Positions 5,594 through 9,004 of a DNA stretch of 9,004 bases are shown here, piece by piece. The translations under genes and the position numbers were made by a program. This stretch comes from Alphaproteobacteria bacterium (GTDB lineage: Bacteria; Pseudomonadota; Alphaproteobacteria; Thalassobaculales; Thalassobaculaceae). The notes under the pieces are model-generated. The model was not told where the DNA came from and ran no database searches. It saw only the letters and a list, made by a program, of their open reading frames with translations. Within the stretch, counting starts at the first letter, position 1. Every line of letters starts with the position of its first letter. The stretch lies in contig JAPKDN010000091.1 of NCBI GenBank assembly GCA_028822575.1, positions 1 through 9,004 of the forward strand, written 5' to 3'.

Positions 5594-5649
5594 CCTAGTT
5601 TCAAGGAAAGGCCCTCGCGCTTGGTGGCCTGCCAGCGGCATTGGCGTCA

Positions 5650-7194
5650 ATGGTTGATCGTAAACCAGCTCGTGAATTTAACGCGGAGACGGATCCTATA
5701 GGGATGCGTCACTGGTTGATCCTGGCGACGGTTCAGATCACGACGCTGACATTCGGCATGACCATCACTGGCACCAATGTTGTGCTCCCCCAGCTCAAGG
5801 GGGCTATGTCGGCGACGCCGGATCAAATCGCCTGGGTGGTGACCTTCAACCTGGTTGGCACCGCGATCGCGACGCCCTTGACCGGATGGCTCGCTGGCAC
5901 CTTTGGGTGGCGGTATCTGTTGTTCGGTAGTCTTTCCGGGTTCACGATCTTCACGGCGCTTTGCGGAATGGCAGATTCGTTGGAGTCGCTGGTGTTGTTC
6001 AGGGTTGGGCAGGGGGCGTTCGGGGCACCGTTGATGCCGCTTGGCCAAGGGATGATTCTGGCGACTTTCCCGCGTCGATTGCACCCGATGGCGCTGATGG
6101 TTTGGGGAATCGGGGGGGTGATTGGGCCGGTGATGGGGCCGATCATGGGCGGCTTTGTCGCCGAGGCGCTGAATTGGCGTTGGGTGTTTTTTATGATTGT
6201 GCCGCTGGGTCTGCTCAGCATTTTCATCGCCGCGATCTCGGTTGGTGATCAGGGCAGGAGCGAGGCCAAGAAGTTTGACGCCACAGGTTTCGTCGCCCTC
6301 GCGCTCGCTATCGGCGCTACACAGCTGATGCTCGATCGGGGCTCGCGCCTCGATTGGTTCGAGTCTTGGGAGGTTATCCTCGAGGCTTGTGTCGCGTTTG
6401 CTGGGTTTTATGTTTTCGTTGTCCACACCTTTACCACCGAGAATCCATTCCTTAACCCGCGTCTGTTCCTGGATCGCAATTTCGCCCTGGGATGTCTCAC
6501 CGCGTTTGCCATGGGGTGGATGAGCTACACACCCATCGTGTTGTTCCCGCCATTGTTGCAGGAGTTGCGGGGCTATCCAGACTCCGTCGTTGGCACTCTC
6601 ATCGCGGCGCGGGGGTTTGGCAATTGGTTGAGTTTCCTGATCGTCGTCCCTTTCACCCGCAAGGCGCCGAGATTGGCGCTGGCGGTGGGGCTGGCCTGTC
6701 AGGCCTTGGCCGGATGGCAGATGGGAGCGCTGGACATCAATTTGACGGAGAGCGATGTATTTTGGACCAACACGCTTCAAGGCTTTGGCTTTGGTCTCGC
6801 CTATACGCCGATGGCCACCTTGGCGTTCTCTACCTTGTCATCAAAGCTGATGGTCGAGGGATCGGCGGTGTTTAATCTACTGCGCCACTATGGCAGTAGT
6901 GTTTTTATCTCCATTAGCATCATGGTTCTGGTTCAAAGTACGGCCTGGAACTACTCTGATATGACGACCTTGATGACCCCGTTCAATGAATTGCTTCGTT
7001 TCCCGGCGGTCAGCGGCGACTGGTCGCTGGATAGCCTATCCGGGCTTTTGGCGTTGAGCAGCGAGATCAAGCGTCAGGCGCAAATGATCGGCTATATCAA
7101 TGCGTTCCAGCTATTCGCCATCGCGGCCGCCTTCGCGATCCCAATGAGCTTCCTGTTCGCGGATCCGAACGGCCCGGCGGCGGTGAAGCGGTGA
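5650..7194 (+). CDS. DHA2-family (EmrB/QacA-like) MFS transporter
   Basis: This 514-residue inner-membrane protein has many hydrophobic segments spread over two halves, the size and pattern of the 14-TM DHA2 drug:H+ antiporter family. It shows the first helix TTLTFGMTITGTNVVLPQL (31-49), the motif A region GWLAGTFGWRYLLFG (79-93), the RVGQGAFGAPLMPLGQG segment (118-134), and antiporter motif C GIGGVIGPVMGPIMGG (153-168). The C-half signature GFGLAYTPMATLAF is at 380-393, followed by GSAVFNLLRHYGSSV (404-418). Motif C suggests proton-coupled export, although some DHA2 relatives import. The ATG at 5650 was taken over a TTG at 5641; ATG 5704 (Met19), just before the first hydrophobic helix, is a possible alternative. 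It is divergent from the hydratase operon and runs in the same direction as the flavoprotein that follows after 63 bp, so a role in handling substrate or product of either is plausible but unproven. Confidence 0.9.
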   Translation: MVDRKPAREFNAETDPIGMRHWLILATVQITTLTFGMTITGTNVVLPQLKGAMSATPDQIAWVVTFNLVGTAIATPLTGWLAGTFGWRYLLFGSLSGFTIFTALCGMADSLESLVLFRVGQGAFGAPLMPLGQGMILATFPRRLHPMALMVWGIGGVIGPVMGPIMGGFVAEALNWRWVFFMIVPLGLLSIFIAAISVGDQGRSEAKKFDATGFVALALAIGATQLMLDRGSRLDWFESWEVILEACVAFAGFYVFVVHTFTTENPFLNPRLFLDRNFALGCLTAFAMGWMSYTPIVLFPPLLQELRGYPDSVVGTLIAARGFGNWLSFLIVVPFTRKAPRLALAVGLACQALAGWQMGALDINLTESDVFWTNTLQGFGFGLAYTPMATLAFSTLSSKLMVEGSAVFNLLRHYGSSVFISISIMVLVQSTAWNYSDMTTLMTPFNELLRFPAVSGDWSLDSLSGLLALSSEIKRQAQMIGYINAFQLFAIAAAFAIPMSFLFADPNGPAAVKR

Positions 7195-7200
7195 GGGGCG

Positions 7201-7231
7201 TTGACATAACGCGCGCGCTCCGCCGCAATAC
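7201..7231 (+). promoter_or_regulatory. Candidate promoter for the flavoprotein gene
   Basis: A perfect -35 hexamer TTGACA (7201-7206) begins 6 bp after the MFS stop codon. The best -10-like bases are GCAATA or CAATAC (7225-7231) at an 18-19 bp spacing, which is weak. If real, the flavoprotein can be transcribed independently of the transporter. Confidence 0.4.
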
Positions 7232-7257
7232 CCTCTCGCCACCAGGGAGGGCGCCCG

Positions 7258-8427
7258 ATGGATCAGCTTAACCCCACCCACCTGCTGTCACGGGCCCGCG
7301 CGCTTGGGCCGGAGCTTGACGCGGCGGCGGTGGAGATCGAGCGGACCAAGCGGATGCCGGCGGACCTGCTGGCCAAGATCCACGAGGCGCGGTTGGGCCG
7401 GATGTTCCTACCGAAAATTTACGGTGGTGACGAGGTCGATCCGTGTACTTACCTTGATGCGCTCGAGGCGGTCTCGCGCCATGACGCCTCGGTCGGTTGG
7501 AATCTATTCGTTGCCAATAGTTCGGCGCTGATCACGCCGTTTCTAGAGCCGGAGACCGCGCGAACAATCTATGCCGAGCCGCATGCCTGGATGTCCTGGG
7601 GGCCGCCGGACGCGCAAAAGGCGAAAGCCGTGGATGGGGGCTATATCGTTAACGGCACTTGGGGGTTTTCCAGTGGCTGCCGACAGGCGAATTGGATGGG
7701 CGCGCATTGCATGGTTGAGGAGAAGGATGGCTCGGTCCGGCTCAACGCCGCCGGGCGTCCGTCGATCACCAGTTTCCTGTTTCCAGCCACACAAGCGACC
7801 TTGCACGACACTTGGGACACGATCGGTCTACGTGGCACCGCCTCGGACAGCTATACGGTCGACAAGGTCTTCGTGCCAGATGCTTTCACCGGGAGCCGCG
7901 AGGAGCCGAATAATCGCCGGGTTCCGGGACCGCTTTACTGGTTCACCCAGCAGGGGCTTTACGCGGTTGGCGTGGCGGCGGTGGCGCTTGGGACGGCGGG
8001 CGCGATGTTGTCGGCCTTCATGGATTTGGCGACGCAGAAGTCGCCGCGCGGCCAGGCTCGGCTCGCCGATCGTGACACGACGCGGGCGTTGGTGGCCTTA
8101 TCGGAGGCGCGGTTGGGCTCCGCACGATCGTATCTGGTTGATGTGCTTTCTGGCTACTCCGCCGCCGCTGAGGATACTGGCGCCATGGGGGTCGAGGACC
8201 GCGCCAAGGTGCGTCTGGCAACGACGAATGCCATCATTGGCGCCATCGATGTTGCCGATCGAATTCACAAGGCGGCGGGCGTGTCGGCGATCTTCGTCGG
8301 CAAAAACCCGTTCGAACGGCGGTGGCGCGATATCCATACCCTCAGCCAGCAGATCCAGGCGCGCGATGCTCATTTCGAGGTCGTTGGACAGGTTATGCTG
8401 GGCGATCCGCCGGCGGTTTTCTTATAG
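7258..8427 (+). CDS. Acyl-CoA dehydrogenase-fold flavoprotein, probable two-component (class D) monooxygenase
   Basis: This 389-residue protein has the three-part acyl-CoA dehydrogenase fold: an N-terminal helical domain with LPKIYGGDEV (51-60) and SRHDASVGWN (73-82), a middle beta domain with GTWGFSSGCRQANWMG (133-148) and WDTIGLRGTASDSY (186-199), and a C-terminal helical domain ending RRWRDIHTLSQQIQARDAHFE (354-374). The G-x-W-x-F-x-SG pattern, VG-x-N near residue 80 and the RD-x-H C-terminus are typical of HsaA/DszC/hydroxyphenylacetate hydroxylase relatives (Acyl-CoA_dh_2). These take reduced FMN or FAD from a partner reductase and hydroxylate or oxidise an organic substrate. I see no acyl-CoA dehydrogenase catalytic Glu motif, but cannot align it. 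No flavin reductase gene lies in the window. GGGAGG (7245-7250) sits 7 nt before the ATG, a strong ribosome site that fixes the start. Confidence 0.85.
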   Translation: MDQLNPTHLLSRARALGPELDAAAVEIERTKRMPADLLAKIHEARLGRMFLPKIYGGDEVDPCTYLDALEAVSRHDASVGWNLFVANSSALITPFLEPETARTIYAEPHAWMSWGPPDAQKAKAVDGGYIVNGTWGFSSGCRQANWMGAHCMVEEKDGSVRLNAAGRPSITSFLFPATQATLHDTWDTIGLRGTASDSYTVDKVFVPDAFTGSREEPNNRRVPGPLYWFTQQGLYAVGVAAVALGTAGAMLSAFMDLATQKSPRGQARLADRDTTRALVALSEARLGSARSYLVDVLSGYSAAAEDTGAMGVEDRAKVRLATTNAIIGAIDVADRIHKAAGVSAIFVGKNPFERRWRDIHTLSQQIQARDAHFEVVGQVMLGDPPAVFL

Positions 8428-8444
8428 AGCCGTGGCCTCTTGCC

Positions 8445-8474
8445 GTCGGGCCAGCTAAAGCTGGTGCTATTGCT
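8445..8474. repeat. Hairpin repeat, copy 1
   Basis: CCAGC (8451-8455) and GCTGG (8460-8464) form a 5-bp stem around TAAA. The 30-bp unit starting GTCGGGCCAGC aligns without gaps to copy 2 at 8637-8666 with 22 of 30 identities, and most differences are transitions. It begins 18 bp after the flavoprotein stop. This looks like a diverged extragenic palindromic element. Confidence 0.45.
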
Positions 8475-8476
8475 CT

Positions 8477-8491
8477 GGCGTTCGAAACGCC
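8477..8491. terminator. Hairpin GGCGTT-CGA-AACGCC after the flavoprotein gene
   Basis: A perfect 6-bp stem with a 3-nt loop lies 50 bp after the stop codon at 8427 and directly follows repeat copy 1. No T-tract follows, so it is at best an imperfect intrinsic terminator; together with the CCAGC hairpin it forms a tandem stem-loop that could also stabilise the mRNA 3' end. Confidence 0.25.
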
Positions 8492-8636
8492 GCATCGGCT
8501 CAATCGAAACAGCTGGTATCTTGCCGGTAACCACGTCGGGTTTAGCCCCTGTTTTCTTGGGAGCGACGGGTTGACTTGGTCTGGTCAGGTCGAACCAATT
8601 CGGTTGACGGTTTTGAGGCCTAGACAACAGTCCATC

Positions 8637-8666
8637 GTCAAGCCAGCGAAGGCTGGGGCCACTTCT
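8637..8666. repeat. Hairpin repeat, copy 2
   Basis: CCAGC (8643-8647) and GCTGG (8652-8656) flank a GAAG loop inside a unit starting GTCAAGCCAGC, matching copy 1 at 22 of 30 positions. It too is followed by a second inverted repeat (GCGTC 8667-8671 and GACGC 8683-8687, 11-nt loop), so the repeated unit may be about 50 bp. The CCAGCGAAGGCTGG core resembles dispersed intergenic palindromes I associate with alphaproteobacteria, but this needs a genome-wide count. Confidence 0.5.
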
Positions 8667-8879
8667 GCGTCTGTACCGACGTGACGCTCGCTGGGCGGGC
8701 GCGGGCGTCCTTCAATCTTCGAGCCGCCGAAGGTGATGCAATGGCCAACAGCTTTGACCCATGCGACGGAATGGTTGATCCAGGCGCATTCGTCACCAAC
8801 TATACCCGCAGCTCGTGCATCAGCAGCCTAGCGCCCAACCCGGCCACGCGGCGCGCAATTTTGCCAATGGGAGAGATCC

Positions 8880-9004
8880 ATGCCCGATACCCAGGACATT
8901 GATTACGACGCCAGACGGGCCGCGCTGGTTGAGAAGTTTGCGCCGTCCGCCGCGCCGGGGGAATCAAGCGCTGTAGGTACCGGCGGGGTGGATCATCTGG
9001 CGCT
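8880..9004 (+). CDS. N-terminus of a probable VOC-family (glyoxalase/dioxygenase fold) protein, cut by window end
   Basis: An ATG at 8880 with GGAG (8870-8873) 6 nt upstream opens a frame of 41 complete codons that runs off the window. The visible protein begins MPDTQDIDYDARRAALVEKF and reaches GGVDHLA-(L) at residues 35-42. The G-V-D-H-L-A-L pattern is how many vicinal oxygen chelate domains start, the His being the first metal ligand of the beta-alpha-beta-beta-beta unit. The 34 residues before it would be an N-terminal extension. Only this motif supports the family call. It runs in the same direction as the flavoprotein, 452 bp away with hairpins between, so co-transcription is doubtful. 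Confidence 0.5.
   Translation, partial: MPDTQDIDYDARRAALVEKFAPSAAPGESSAVGTGGVDHLA

Larger units (their letters stand above)
8428..8879. other. 452-bp intergenic stretch with hairpin repeats and no convincing gene
   Basis: No reading frame here looks like a real protein. The left part holds a repeat copy and a second hairpin directly after the flavoprotein gene, and the middle holds a second repeat copy. Near 8775-8806 there are TTGATC and TATACC, but their 20-bp spacing is too long for a good promoter of the next gene. A GTG-started frame (8681-8902) has no recognisable content and overlaps the well-supported start at 8880, so it is not called. Confidence 0.6.

Noticed and set aside
5543..5615. 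AGGGCC and GGCCCT inverted repeat in the hydratase/MFS gap
   Set aside because: The arms are 61 bp apart and short, which is expected by chance in GC-rich DNA.
5647..6780. Long open frame (377 codons) antisense to the MFS gene
   Set aside because: Its translation is rich in Arg, Gln, Pro and His with no family motif, and it mirrors the codon pattern of a clear membrane protein on the other strand.
7571..8458. 295-codon open frame in +2 relative to the flavoprotein
   Set aside because: Arg/Ser-rich out-of-frame shadow of a well-supported gene; no start context and no recognisable domain.
8681..8902. 73-codon frame starting at GTG 8681
   Set aside because: No Shine-Dalgarno, no recognisable content, and it overlaps the better-supported ATG at 8880 in another frame.

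Overview
The window reads as GC-rich bacterial chromosome, most likely from an alphaproteobacterium of Rhodospirillales type. This is inferred from base composition, weak and mixed Shine-Dalgarno use and the mix of gene families; no rRNA or other phylogenetic marker is present. It holds nine protein genes (two cut by the window edges). There is no tRNA, IS element, CRISPR array, phage gene or recognisable transcriptional regulator.

Layout. (1) 1-678, +: the C-terminal part of an aspartate-dehydrogenase-like (DUF108) NAD enzyme. (2) 688-1734, -: a D-isomer-specific 2-hydroxyacid dehydrogenase. (3) 1735-1809: a 75-bp divergent control region carrying two dyad symmetries, one beside each start codon. 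(4) 1810-2835, +: a type-2 malate/L-lactate (Ldh2/ComC) dehydrogenase. (5) 3045-4136, +: a TauD/TfdA-type Fe(II)/2-oxoglutarate dioxygenase. (6) 4169-5435, -: a three-gene nitrile-hydratase-family operon in which the beta subunit is split into separate N- and C-terminal polypeptides, followed by a cobalt-type alpha subunit. Both junctions are 4-bp ATGA overlaps. (7) 5650-7194, +: a 14-TM-type DHA2 MFS transporter, divergent from that operon. (8) 7258-8427, +: an acyl-CoA-dehydrogenase-fold flavoprotein of the monooxygenase type. (9) 8428-8879: an intergenic stretch with two diverged copies of a hairpin-forming repeat. (10) 8880-9004, +: the start of a probable VOC (glyoxalase/dioxygenase fold) protein.

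How the parts may work together. The content is that of an accessory catabolic region. The split hydratase would hydrate a nitrile or hydrolyse thiocyanate, the MFS protein would move a substrate or toxic product, and the two oxygenases would attack organic substrates. The two hydroxyacid dehydrogenases of opposite fold and usual stereopreference could interconvert a 2-hydroxyacid through its 2-oxoacid. That oxoacid might also be reached from an amino acid by the aspartate-dehydrogenase-like enzyme. These links rest on proximity only.

The observation most worth following is the split, His-tagged, cobalt-type nitrile hydratase/thiocyanate hydrolase-like operon, which has no activator, amidase or cobalt gene beside it. 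Next are the paired dyads between the two dehydrogenases and the apparent loss of the catalytic His in the aspartate-dehydrogenase-like protein.
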